Shown piece after piece: positions 12,108 through 23,116 of a stretch of 64,000 bases of DNA. Below the pieces are notes generated by a model. The model searched no databases and had not been told where the DNA came from. It was given only the letters and a program-made list of their open reading frames with translations. Both the position numbers and the translations under genes were made by a program. Each line of letters begins with the position of its first letter. Position 1 is the first letter of the stretch. This DNA is from Catenaria anguillulae PL171. Lineage: Eukaryota; Blastocladiomycota; Blastocladiomycetes; Blastocladiales; Catenariaceae. The DNA is taken from positions 1 to 64,000 of the forward strand of contig MCFL01000034.1 in NCBI GenBank assembly GCA_002102555.1, read 5' to 3'.

Positions 12108-12370
12108 TTTCGGTTGTGCCTCTAGTATTTGTATTGAATCTCCTGTCTCCTCTTCTGCACTTGTTCAGTCCCCCCTCTACCCCTCTACCGACTCTTGTAC
12201 CCCTCTTACGACTGTTTTCATTACCTCATGCGTGATTTACAACTGGTTATCGTTTGGATATAGCCTGAATGGTACACATCAACTGCACAATCTCAAATTG
12301 ATGAAATGATTGACAAGATACACAGAGTGGCATTTGGGACACATAAAACTTCCAACGACTTGATCCTTTG

Positions 12371-15300
12371 CTACGCCAAACTCGATACGCTAATCTGGGC
12401 CCTCGTCCTTTGAGAACTATGTACAAGAATGCACCTGGGAATGTTCAAATACGCCAACAACTCAAGGTGGACGCCAACCCGCAATTCGCTGCTCAATCCA
12501 AGGATGTTTGCGCCGGGACCGCTGTCCCCAGGACCCGGCGCTGGGATGTTGAGAATGACAACGGCCGTTCCCGCGCCTAAAGAACGAGCAGCGATGGCCG
12601 CCTTGAGCGCAGCCACCGTGGCACGTCGCAGTGGACCTACCGGTTGGCGGCGTTGATGGTGGTGAGGGTGCGACGTGGGCGTGCTAGAATCATGCACACC
12701 AGATGCGCTTGTTGCCGCCGAGGGCGGGCTTATGCGGGTGCCAGCGGATCCACAGGAATGATTGGTGCACTCATTGGTTCGACCGCCCTGGCCGTGTCGT
12801 CCCAATCGTGTGCCGTCGTCATTAGCGCTTCGACGCTCTCGTCCACCACAGCGGTCAATCCGGGCAACTGAGCCTCATCAATCGCTTCTGGCACATCCGT
12901 TTCCAACGTGGGAATCGCAGGTGCGCCGACCGAGGAGGAAAAATCCGCAGCACTCCCCGCACCGCCAGGGTCAGACCTGCCGGTGAGGCGGCTCACAATC
13001 GACAGAACCCTTGACCGACGATCCACCGACCTTGCCGGCGCACTCGCAGCAGCACCAGTCGACATGGTCCACTCGGACTCTGAGATGGCGGTCTCACTTG
13101 CATCCGACTCAAACATGTCGGCCCTCAATGCGCCGGCGAAGTCCACGCCATGCGTATACCGAGAACTCGGTGTTGCGCCGTATACCGCGCTCGTAGTCTC
13201 ATCCACTGCCAGCGAAATGACTTCGATACTGCTTACCGGCACCCGAAACAGAAACAGGTATCCCTTGAGGACTGCCTCGACTTGAGCCGGATCCTCCGAT
13301 CCCGAGCGCGACACAGCAAACAGTCGCATCGGGCATCCGCGCCACACAGAGTGCTGGCGCAGAATGTAACCAACGAGCAGCAGCAAGGGCCCCTCGTTGA
13401 CGATCCAGTACACGTCGATGGTCCCGCTCATGGGTGGGGCGTCGTTCTCTGGGAAGGTGGATGTGCCGCGCGTAATGAGGATGTTTTGACCGGTTTGCTG
13501 CGCGAGCCTCCAGAGGTGGGCGAGTTCACGGAGCGATTTGAGGTTCTTTGGCCACGCTCCGCCCGCTCTTTCAGGCCAGGCCGAAACAACGGTGTTCGCG
13601 GTAAGCTCTCCTGTTTGCAGTGAACCGAATTCGCGACGCGTTTAGCCATCGGCAGGAGTTCTTCCAGTGTAACTAGGAGGAGGGAAACATACCAAGACCG
13701 ACCGTCTGCAGCAATATCGACTGCCCAATCCTCACCGATGGCGCGACCAAGACCTTGACAAATCCGGCCAACTGCTCCTTGACAACGGCCCGATGAAGAA
13801 TCAGTCGCCGCCTCCTTGCTTTGGACTGGCCAAGGGCAACGCGGACATCCTCGGCCGTTTCTTCCCACAACCTCTTTTCCGCGGCAGACTCGTTCTCGCT
13901 CTCTTCATCGTCATCCGCTCCTGCCCCAGCATTTCCTCCATCCCGACTGGCAGCACTCACGGACCGGCTGCGTGACCCGGCTGAAACGGACCTCGACCGC
14001 GGCCGCCTCGTCGGCCCATGCGTTCCCAGCTCATAATCCTCCATTCCGCGCTGCACCACGATATGACTCAATACACACAGCCCCCCGCGCTTTGACAGCT
14101 GCGACACAAGCGACAACAACTCGGGTGCTTGATCTTCCCATGCGGCATGGCTATGAAGGCCACAATCTGCGGTTTAAAGAGTGAATTGACTGGCTTTGGC
14201 GCGGGCTGCGCGAGTGGTCGCTGCAACATGCCGGCAGTGACATCAAATGAGGCGGACGTCGACGGGCGTTGCGGCGATAGGGATCGGTTGGTTGACGAGT
14301 GCGCTGTGCGACGGCGTAGAGAAGTCGACGAGTGAGATCCGCTTCCTCCGGCACCTCTCCCCGCATCTGATCCGTGAAGCGCGAGGCCAACCTCGCGGTG
14401 TTGGCGAATGTCCTCGGTTTCGGTACTCTGTAAATCATATCGAAACAGGTGTGCAATTTCCTTCATGCCCTCGGCCTCGACAGATAGCAAATGATTGAGC
14501 GCCATCTGGTATAGGAGACCGTGAATGGCGTGGCCCCATACTCGAAGCGCCCCACGCTCATTGCCCGGCCCGCCGCCAAATGTCGAAGATCCACCGGCAT
14601 TTGTTGCTGCCCATTGAATTGCCCCCGTGACTAGCGCAGCCAGCGCCAGCAAACTGATGGTCGCGGTCCAGTTGATCATTAGCATGAGCGTGACACACAT
14701 GCCGGCACCAAGGACGACGTGATCCAATGAAACCGCTTGTACACAGGCCGCCACATGGGCAGCCGAAGTCGTTCGAGGACCAGGCACGAGAGGTTGGTGA
14801 TTGTGTAGCACAGCAAGAAGCAGAGGGCAACAATCACGGCCAGATTTTCCAGGTCACCAGCAAATACGAACGGGAATGCCAGCAGGCCGACAAAGAAAAG
14901 GGCAATGCGCGGCTCTCCGCCTGCAGCCGCACTGGCAATAAATGGATCATGAAAGAAGCCATGCGGCCCGCCGCGCCATTCGAGCGGCGGGAACCAGCGT
15001 GGGCGTGGAATGACGCGCAACGCAAACACGGTTGACAGGACGCTGCTGGAAAGCATGAGACAATGTAGCGCCGAACCGTTTCCCACGAGAAACACACCAC
15101 CGACGGCCAAGTGCGGTAACGGCCACCCGAGTTTTGGCGCAATTTGCTCGTCACTGAGGAGGACCGCTTGTGGTACCGTGGACGCAAGGCAAATGAAGAT
15201 GCAACAGTACAGCAAGGCCGAGGTACCAATAGCCGAGAGTGCGCCGCGTGGAATGGATCGATACGGGTTTTTGAGAGAGGCCGAGTTATTGACCCCCGTG

Positions 15301-16590
15301 AAGATGCCGAGAAAGCAAGGAAAGAGAAGCGACACGGTTTCGGTCAAGTTGAAGTTTGAGGATGGCCAGAGGTTGGATTGAACGTGCGCCAGCGACCAGC
15401 CCAGGCCGGGAGCGACGTGGGCGGAGGAAGAGAAAGCAAATCCAAGAAAGAGGGATATGAATGCGATGAGAAGAGCGGCCATGAATAAAAGCGCCAGCCT
15501 GCAAGACAATACATACAAGTTAGCCATTGCCTCGCCGGATATGCAACTGACCAACATACCGAAACACTGCTCCATGACCCAGCGACGCAACCGAAATGAG
15601 CGTGACCAAGCACACGACTGATACAATCTTTTCGTTCAACTGCGCCAACACCGACTCGGGAAACAGCTGGCCACCGGCGAGAACCAATCCCTCGGCGCTA
15701 CCGACGACTTCAACGGCGCTGAAGATGGCCACCCCGACGGCGAAAATGAGGGAAATGGACCCAGCGATTCCCGACCCCAAAGTGCGAGTGAGAATCGGGA
15801 CAACGCCCGCGCGGGGCAATCCATTGGTGGCAATTGCCGAGAGTGACGTGGCCGTGAGGGCAACGGTTGCCACACATCCGAGAATCAGGGCAAGCGAAAG
15901 AAGCAATCCTGCTTCTCCCAGAATCTTCGGGTATCGGATAAAGATGAGGACCTAAAAACGAGTCGGAACCGTGAGTTGTTGAAGTGAGACGAATTGTGCG
16001 AAACCTTGACACGAAAAGAGAAGGCTGTAGCGTACACTCCACATGAATTCCAGAGTGGGTAACGTGACCCCACTGAAAGTCCCCACCCGCTTGATTGCAT
16101 GGCTTTGTGCACCCGTCTCCGTTCCTCTATCAACGTCGTAGCCGTCACCATCGTCGTGGTCTGAGGCGCGTTCGAGCCAGTCTTGATCATCGTCGTCATC
16201 AGTTCCAAGTAGTGGGGCTGCCTCGGACCCCTGGAACGGTGGTGGCTCAATAAAAATGGGTCGATTGGGATCGTCTGTGCCAGCGGCCTGAGCTTGCGAG
16301 AGCCATTGCGCAACGCGTTCATCCGTCTGTTGGTGATGTCCACCTCCATCTGATGTGGGAGCCGGGCGAAGAGGGCGTGTGGGGCGGGTGGTACGGCCGG
16401 TACCGGGAGGCGGCGCGGGGCGGACCGAGGAGTGAAAACTGATGCGGACGGAGGAACCGAGGAGTGGTAGCGTGAGTGGGGTTGTCGGTGCTTGTGTCGA
16501 GGGAGCTTGAGAATCATAAGCCAGTCGAGGGGAAGATGGCCGCAGGAGGCCAAGGCGGGGCGACTGATCACGGGCAGAATCGTCGGCCAT
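12371..16590 (-). CDS. Cation-chloride cotransporter, SLC12 family (reading frame interrupted)
   Basis: This is a full-length SLC12-type electroneutral K/Na-chloride cotransporter, related to fungal vacuolar Vhc1 and animal SLC12A9. An acidic, Ser/Pro-rich N-terminus of about 170 residues precedes the entry motif KRVGTFSGVTLPTLEFMWS. Other family motifs are VNNSASLKNPYRSIPRG, the C-terminal GTIDVYWIVNEGPLLLL, and the final TAVVILNIPAPG segment. Clear introns lie at 16035-15952, 15559-15499 and 13692-13611, all in phase. The frame breaks twice inside conserved sequence, at about 14712-14715 (between HWITS and LGAGMCV) and at 14137-14139 (after AMPHG). Each is repaired conceptually by one missing G/C base. 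A third change or an intron is needed near 12736. There is no stop-rich decay, so the gene was probably intact. Confidence 0.85.
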
Positions 16591-16672
16591 GATGGCTGGT
16601 AGGTATCAGAGTCGACGTCGAGACGAGGATTGTCGGACGGGTGCCGCGGCGTGCCGTGCTTTGATTCGGTGC

Positions 16673-16683
16673 GGGGGGGGGGG
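16673..16683. repeat. G11 homopolymer tract
   Basis: Eleven consecutive G on the + strand, about 80 bp upstream of the SLC12 start (C on its coding strand). Confidence 0.9.
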
Positions 16684-16928
16684 TGTCAATGACTTGGAAA
16701 GTGAGACGGAAATTGAAACCACGGTCTCACTCTCATCTAAACACTTATATACATTGTGAGTCGCGTGTCTGGCGGCCCCGATCGCGAATGCGAGTCAAAA
16801 GTGCAGCGATGGTGAGAGGCGGGTGAGCCGTCTGCAAAGCTTAAGTGAATCGCCGCTGCAGGACGCATGCTGTCAAGGAGACTTGAGAGGCCATGCCTTG
16901 CAATTGGGCAAGATAAAGTGGCCCGGCG

Positions 16929-16943
16929 CCCCCCCCCCCCCCC
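16929..16943. repeat. C15 homopolymer tract
   Basis: Fifteen consecutive C, about 120 bp upstream of the TMEM14-like start. Confidence 0.9.
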
Positions 16944-17061
16944 ATCTTCCCCCCACGGCATTGAATTTGATCCAATTCCAATGAAAGGACTTGTCCACGT
17001 TATGCACCGGCTCAGCTCAACCAGCTCAAACAGCACTGCCTCAAACTGACAACATACCATC

Positions 17062-17673
17062 ATGGCGTCCATGGGCTCGCAGTCTCCCAACCCTCCCAAT
17101 GACACGCTCACAACAAAGGCTCTCGCGCCGCTCGCAATGGTTGCCGAGCACGTTGACCCGGCCCCGCACTACTTCATGTACGCACAAGGCCCCTGCGTCC
17201 CTCCGAGTTGTCCTGCCACATTCAGGCTAACGCCGCGTCGCCCTTGTGCCTTGGATGTGATCAACCAGGGCCGGCGCATGCGGTATTGGCAGCTACATTG
17301 CACATCAGATGCATGGGAATCCTCGAAACGCCATGATTGCCGGTACCGTTGGTGCCCTCTACGCCTACTCGGGGTACTTGCTCGGTCAAGGTCGCACCAA
17401 GATGGGCTACGACATTGGAACCGTCGCTTCAGTCGGGTTGCTTGCTGCGACGGGTCGCCGTGCCATGGAAATGCATCAAGCGTGGGATGTTTCGCTCGGG
17501 TCATTGGCTGCAGTGTCCATGCTCGGAAATCTTACCAAGGCATATCAGGTTCGTCAGCAGCGCTTCCATGTTCACGCGTCATGTTGTTGTACATGTCGTT
17601 GACTCTGTTGTGTGCAACACAGGCTCGCACCGATCGCCCACACAACCTGCCGACGCAGCATCAAGCCAAGTAA
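17062..17673 (+). CDS. TMEM14 / UPF0136-like small membrane protein
   Basis: Three exons (17062-17177, 17269-17548, 17623-17673) give 148 residues in phase. The central 95 residues hold four hydrophobic, Gly/Ala-rich segments in the TMEM14 pattern, for example IGSYIAHQMHGNPRNAMIAG, GALYAYSGYLLGQG and SVGLLAATGRRAM. The family's typical 'Gly-rich helix, short loop, Gly-rich helix' order is kept. Animal TMEM14 proteins sit in the mitochondrial inner membrane or ER; the location here is not shown by the sequence. The N-terminal 38 residues are polar without a clear targeting signal. Splice sites are GTACGC and GTTCGT donors with CAG acceptors. Confidence 0.75.
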   Translation: MASMGSQSPNPPNDTLTTKALAPLAMVAEHVDPAPHYFMYAQGPCVPPSCPATFRLTPRRPCALDVINQGRRMRYWQLHCTSDAWESSKRHDCRYRWCPLRLLGVLARSRSHQDGLRHWNRRFSRVACCDGSPCHGNASSVGCFARVIGCSVHARKSYQGISGSSAALPCSRVMLLYMSLTLLCATQARTDRPHNLPTQHQAK

Positions 17674-18541
17674 TTTCTGTGCCGTTTGGATCCTTGTCGT
17701 CAGTCGTCTCTCTGTCATCTTCTCTATGTATCCCGCCATCCTCAATCTACGGCGCGCCCTTTCACGTGCCGTTTTGGTCGACTTCCTCTTCTCGTTGATT
17801 AGTGTTCAATTCCGTCCTCGTTTCCCTGGTCTTCTCTTCACTCCTTCATGTGAGCATAATCATTCCACCTCGACTCTTGTTGAACCCAACGCATCCCTGT
17901 CTTGTCGTGCCATGTAACTCGAAATGGATCTGTAGTCATATTGTTGACCAGTGATCATTGATTGACTGGCGCTGTGGCCGTCAGCAAGAACGAATGCGCT
18001 CCTTCTCGCCGACTACCTAATGGTTCCCCTGCTCATGTTACCTCGGATCTCGTGTCAGCAGGGGAACTGGTGTCAGTTGCTGTCGCTTAGCCGTTTTTCG
18101 TCCCATGTTGGAGAAGTTCTGACGTACCGAATCGTTTGAGGAGCCATGGATTTCAATCGACAGTGTGCTCCATGGGCTGAATCAAGATGTTATTCATAGC
18201 AGCATGAACATCAAGACTCGTCGACTTCTTGTCTGGTTTTCCTTTCATTCGACAAACGTGAACGCTGAGATACGAGCAAAAACAGATCAGGTAGTGGAGA
18301 GTGGATGGTGATGGTTCCCACACATCTGCAGGTCTACTCTCCCTTGATAATGGTTTCCCTCTCGTCTCATCGTCTTATCGGTAACTTAATGCACAAAAAC
18401 TGCAATCGTACCAACATCCCATTGCATTGAAATATCCACACGACCTTCTGCGAGCGACTCATACTACCCCTCTTTTGCGGCATTGAATTCGTGCGGTTGT
18501 GACGGACACTGCATCTGGCCATCTATTCCGATTCATCTAAC
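17674..18541. other. Intergenic region
   Basis: About 870 bp with no credible coding frame. It is T-rich just after the TMEM14-like gene, as expected for a 3' UTR. Confidence 0.5.
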
Positions 18542-19450
18542 ATGCCCACGCTCGCAGTTCACTCCACTCGGTGGCAAAACGCTTTGTCAAGAGGTTACGC
18601 GACATTGATTCCCTCATTGCTGCCCGGGATGGGATGGTGCGGGAATATCCTCTGGATGTGTGCGGACCGAGTTTCAATCACCTCCGCCGCAGCCGAGTAG
18701 AAGACCTTGCCCACAACATTCAGATGGAGCTTCGAGAGACAACCAACGAAGTGACCAGTGTGCCGGCCTTGCCTTGTCCGAAACTTCCCATCCCGCTGAC
18801 GATTGGCAAATTCTCCAATTGGGAATCAACCTTGAATTGTTTGGCGCTGGGTCATTTCTTTCCACTGCCCAGCCTGACGCCGATGCCATCGCAACGTCTC
18901 TACCTGAAACTATCGCCGCTGTTCCCGCGCATTCTGGGCTCGCAGATGTGCAAAACATGGCCCTGTCCTTGCAAGCCCTCCTTCCAATGGACTTAGTTGC
19001 TGTCATCGACATTGCACACGCCAAACTCCAGGAGTGGAACGCCGAATCATCCAATCCAGCACAAGTCTTGGCCATCCATCAATCCAAAAGTCCACTGCCC
19101 ACTTGTTCCATCGGTGCCGCGACTCAACACGTCAAAGCGTACGACAGCCCCCGCTGCAGAGTACTCGGAGCTGCATCAGCCAGTCCAACGATTCCATTGC
19201 CCACCCGGTCGACGATTTTTCCGCTCCCTTGGCTGACCCTGTCGACGCCTGTTCCCTTGCCGACGTCACGGACTGCTCAAATCGCACTGATTGCTCCGAA
19301 AGAGTGTCCGCGTCCGACCCGGTCACTTCGGCTGCCAATGCCGACGAGTCAACTCGACAAGGCGGACTTGATTTGCTCAGGTCAGTTGTTCTCGACGCAA
19401 AGCGGATGGCGAGGCATTGTTTCTGGATGCCGTTGGAGCCTGCCTCGTGA
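18542..19450 (+). CDS. Unrecognised gene, reading frame interrupted
   Basis: Coding-like sequence runs from an ATG at 18542 to a stop near 19450, but three frames are used in turn. The first frame gives MPTLAVHSTR. It moves at about 18570 to VAKRFVKRLRDIDSLIAARD, and at about 18793 to DDWQILQLGINLELFGAG and LQALLPMDLVAVIDIAHAKL. It moves again near 19080-19100 to an acidic Ser/Asp-rich tail. Each change is the same -1 step and the first two fall on GG or CCC runs, as in neighbouring genes. The N-terminal part is basic and probably helical. No known domain is recognised. An intron at the last junction cannot be excluded. Confidence 0.45.
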
Positions 19451-19980
19451 AGTGTTTCTCTGTTGCTTTGTTGTCCCCCTTCTCCATCCACTTCCTTTTG
19501 CACCATTCTTAAGAGCCTGCTTTCTGCTTGCCCGCCTATTGTTGCTTGTCCTAGTACCCTTTGTGACTTCAGTTCCATGCTTCCCCACCTTTTGCCATAC
19601 TTTCTCCCAGCCCGGACGCATCCACATTCTTTGATATTCATTATGTGATGCTCGGCAGTTGCATTCGTTGTTCCAATTCTAACAAGCTGCTAGTATCTAG
19701 TTCGTTCCATTTCTTCGATTCCGTTGTACTGACGATTTGCTCTATTTCTATCACTCGAGCATGTATAGTATTACCATTGATGCACAACTTGCTGTTTGGC
19801 GGTTGCTCGAGGCATGAAGGCACAATCATTCGTGTTTTGTATCACGATGCGGCAACAAAAGTATGTAGGGCACTAAGACGCAAACACGCAGCAAGAACAG
19901 CAAGAAGAGGTCATCAGACAGGAGAACCATAATCTAGGTCCAAAGACAAAATCTACATCATCTGAAAAGGCACGGACCAA
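19451..19980. other. Convergent intergenic region
   Basis: About 530 bp between the 3' ends of the 18.5-kb gene (+) and the b561-b5-reductase gene (-). It is T-rich in the first half. No other feature is seen. Confidence 0.5.
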
Positions 19981-22451
19981 TCACATGCGCGCAAAGAACG
20001 CTGGCTGGCCCCTCTCATCCCGCTTGACCCTCATCCCGGGACTGCCCTCCACCAGCACGGGCCCATTGGTCGCCGTGGCCAGGTAGGTAGCGGGCGGCAG
20101 CATGATGACGTTCTCTTCGGGCACGCCCATCACGTCATCCGTCAATGCATGGAAGCAATCGTCGAGGAACCGCTGGGGTCCACACACAATCACGGTGGCC
20201 GACGTGATGGCTCCATCGGCAAACACCGATCGGAGATATTCCGCATTGACGCGCCCAACACTCACACGCGCATTCATGGAGCTGCCCACGGCTGACTTGA
20301 CGCGATAATGCAACTTGAACTGCGCAGGCATGGCATCCGCAACCGAATCCAGAATCTGCCTGCCCATGATGGACCCCAAGTCGGCCTCGGCACACACCAC
20401 CGTCATCTTTGGCGCGTACCCGACCCACGGCATGATGTTCTTCATGGGCGCAACCACGGGCTGCGCCTGCTGCTGACCACCAGTATATGGCGCCACATAT
20501 GCCATCCCTGGCTCGTCTGCGGGCCCGAGCACCGTGACCTTGGACCCAGGCTGCGGCAACCCGTTGGTCGGCGCATTGACCGTGCCCGGAAAATCTGGAT
20601 TAAAGAAGGTCCACATGGCGTGCTGCCAGCAGGCGCGCTCCCCGACCCGGCACACAAGAAAACGAGATTCTCCCAGCACCCAGAGGCCATGGGCAGCGGG
20701 CGTTGCGGGTTGAGCAGCGGCGTGCCAAATGGCCCGCGCACTTGGATCTGTGGGCACTTGTTCATGTCGAGCGCTTCGAGCAAGTGCGTCATGATACCGT
20801 TGGGCACGCGCTTGATGGCAAGGTCGAACCGCGACATGGTGCCTGCAATCGGAGTGTAGTACCGCGAGATCCAGCCCGAGGTCGGAATGTTGACGTTGCC
20901 GCGGCCGAGGGTCGAGTTGAGCGACCGAATGGTTGCCTTGGGGACACGCAGGCGCAGTCAACAACGTGGCCGGGGAGAAGGAACATGGGCGCGCCAGCCG
21001 ACGATGGGTACAGTTCGGCAAGTCCAACTTGCCATGTCTTGTGCGTGGCGTTGGCGCCCGAGAGCAGATCCTTGCGGACAAGGGCGTACCGGCGGTACTC
21101 GCAAGCGTCAAACTCACCCAGGCCAACACCGGGTGTCGGCCGTAGCGTTCCAACAATCATGGCCTGCATCTTTGACTGGGCAACAATCGATGCTCGTTCT
21201 GCCTGCGGGACGCGGTAACCTGGCGCCACTCTTCGCTTGTCATTGCGCTCGTCACGGGCGGCACGTTGCGGCTCGGGAACACGTCTTGAATGATACTGGT
21301 GCCGATGGCATCATACAAGACCTGTTGGCCACCGGGATGCGTCGTGATCCACGAGGAAATGTTGATGACCGAGTTGTTGGGTCCAACAACGAGTTGTTCG
21401 CCGCCGACACGTACGGCGTGGTCAAGGTCGTTCCACGTGAGCACGCGACCCGCGGGCGTTGAAGGCGACGGGATCATGGGCGTTGCGGGCGTGGTGCTGG
21501 GCATGAGCCCACCCATGTGCAGGTGCGGGTTCGTCACGGAAGCGCCTGCGGCAGCGTAGTCGGGACCGGCCGAGGAGGCCGCGGCGGGGGCAAACGTGGG
21601 CGTTGAATAGTCGTTGAGCTCGTGCGCGGGTTGTTGGCCATACGATGCATTGTTGGCGCCGTTGTTGTATTTCATGTCCATGACAGTGGGACCTTGGGTG
21701 TTTGTGCCCAGTGGCGAGAAGCCCGACTGGTCAAGCGCAGCGGGAGGGGCCGACATGAGCTTCATGCGGCGGTACTCGAGGAAAGCGGCCAGCCGGCCCA
21801 AAAAACGATCGTCAACCAGAACGACAGCCACATGGGATGGAGCGGTTCCTTTTTCAGCGGCGCCATAATGGAATACCCCTGCGGCAAGTTGCCGTACGCC
21901 AAGATGATGGCCAGCACACCCATGGCGCCATGCACTTGCCTGCCGAGCCGGCGCGATTTCGGGCTGACTTCGACATCGGGGGAGACGCGAATGTACAGTT
22001 GACGGACGCCCGAACGACTTGGAACAGCGTCAACATGAAGACGGGCCAACCCGAAATGACCTGGGCAATACTGGCGGGGCTCACGCCGTTGAAGACGATG
22101 AGTGATCCAGAGACGAGCACGCCAAGCGTTCCCACGAGCTGAACACCGGCGTGAATCCAGACGCCAGCGCGAGAGTTGTTGCCGAAATGGCGCATGTAGA
22201 TGGCGCCGGCGGGGAGGAGGAAGGACCAGAACAGAATCATCATGATGGCGTGCTATGTATGTATTGACAGTGAAGGTGAGAACAGAGCAAGAAATGATGT
22301 ATCAAGAGGACAGTGGCAACGGCTAGTCGAGACATACCGGCGCAACAAAGGGCTTGTCCCACCAGCGCTGGGCCATGCAGGTGCCAAAGCAGTTTGAGAG
22401 CGAGCCCTCCTCAAGGGCGGCCGAGGTTGGTTTGCGGGCGGGCGCTGACAT
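19981..22451 (-). CDS. Cytochrome b561 - cytochrome b5 - ferredoxin-reductase fusion (frame interrupted)
   Basis: This is a predicted transmembrane redox protein passing electrons from NAD(P)H via FAD and haem. Exon 1 (22451-22338) starts MSAPARKP. After an intron a membrane domain follows (MMILFWSFLLPAGAIYMRHF, WIHAGVQLVG, RRLGRQVHGAMGVLAIILAY). Its His residues sit as in DOMON/b561-type proteins. Next come a linker and a cytochrome b5 module with VINISSWITTHPGGQQVLY. The reductase module follows, with SRYYTPIAGTMSRFDLAIK (FAD site), QVRGPFGTP, FLCAGSG (nucleotide site) and VIVCGPQRFLDDC near the end. Five -1 frame changes are needed, at about 22009-22011, 21787-21796, 21219-21220, 20940-20943 and 20622-20643. 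Most lie in G/C runs and none is accompanied by decay. Confidence 0.75.
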
Positions 22452-23116
22452 TGTTGAAACAGCGCCGGGTGTATGATCAGAGCAAGCGGAAACGAACGAG
22501 GGGGGGGGGGACGGCCAGAAACGCTGAGAGACAAGAGTAGCTGTGTGTGGCTACGTGTATGAATGAATGTAAAGAGAGAATGCAAGAGTGATGGGTCGGG
22601 ACTACATCAATACTTGAAGAGGAATGAATGGGCAGGAGGCGAAGGAGGGGAGAGGAGATCGAGAGAGCCGTCGCTGCAACGGAAAGAGGCGGCGGTTTGG
22701 GTGAATCAGTCAGATTGTGGTGAAAGACACAAGGAAGGAGCAAGTGACTGGATGGCTGGACCTGCGCATGCATGAATGGATCATCGATCCAAATGACTCG
22801 GTAAAAATAAGCCAATGCGGTATGGTGCGGTGAACCAGACATGTCCAGCGGCACCCCCACCTGATGATGCTGGATCCGAAACACTTGGAGGCACGAAACA
22901 CGAAACACGAGCCGCGGCACAGACAGAGCGGCGATCGGAGGCCCACTGCCGCTGCCAAATTCCTCTCCAGATTGTCGATGCTGGATCGAGTCTTGATCAG
23001 CACACGTCTGATGATTAAATATGCATTGAGCGCTGGTCCATGTACTTCCTACCGCGAAATTTGGCTCGCCGCAACACACTCCTCCAAGCCTCTACTCGTC
23101 ACCTGGGCCCAAAATC
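22452..23116. promoter_or_regulatory. Divergent promoter region of the b561 fusion and SWC4
   Basis: 665 bp between two divergent starts. An 11-base G run at 22500-22510 lies about 50 bp upstream of the b561-fusion start (C on its coding strand). No named motif is recognised. Confidence 0.45.
22500..22510. repeat. G11 homopolymer tract
   Basis: Eleven consecutive G on the + strand in the leader/promoter of the b561-b5-reductase gene. Confidence 0.9.

Larger units (their letters stand above)
16591..17061. promoter_or_regulatory. Divergent promoter region of SLC12 and TMEM14-like genes
   Basis: These 471 bp separate two divergent start codons. The region contains an 11-base G run at 16673-16683 and a 15-base C run at 16929-16943. 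For both genes the run reads as C on the coding strand, about 80-135 bp before the ATG. Confidence 0.5.
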
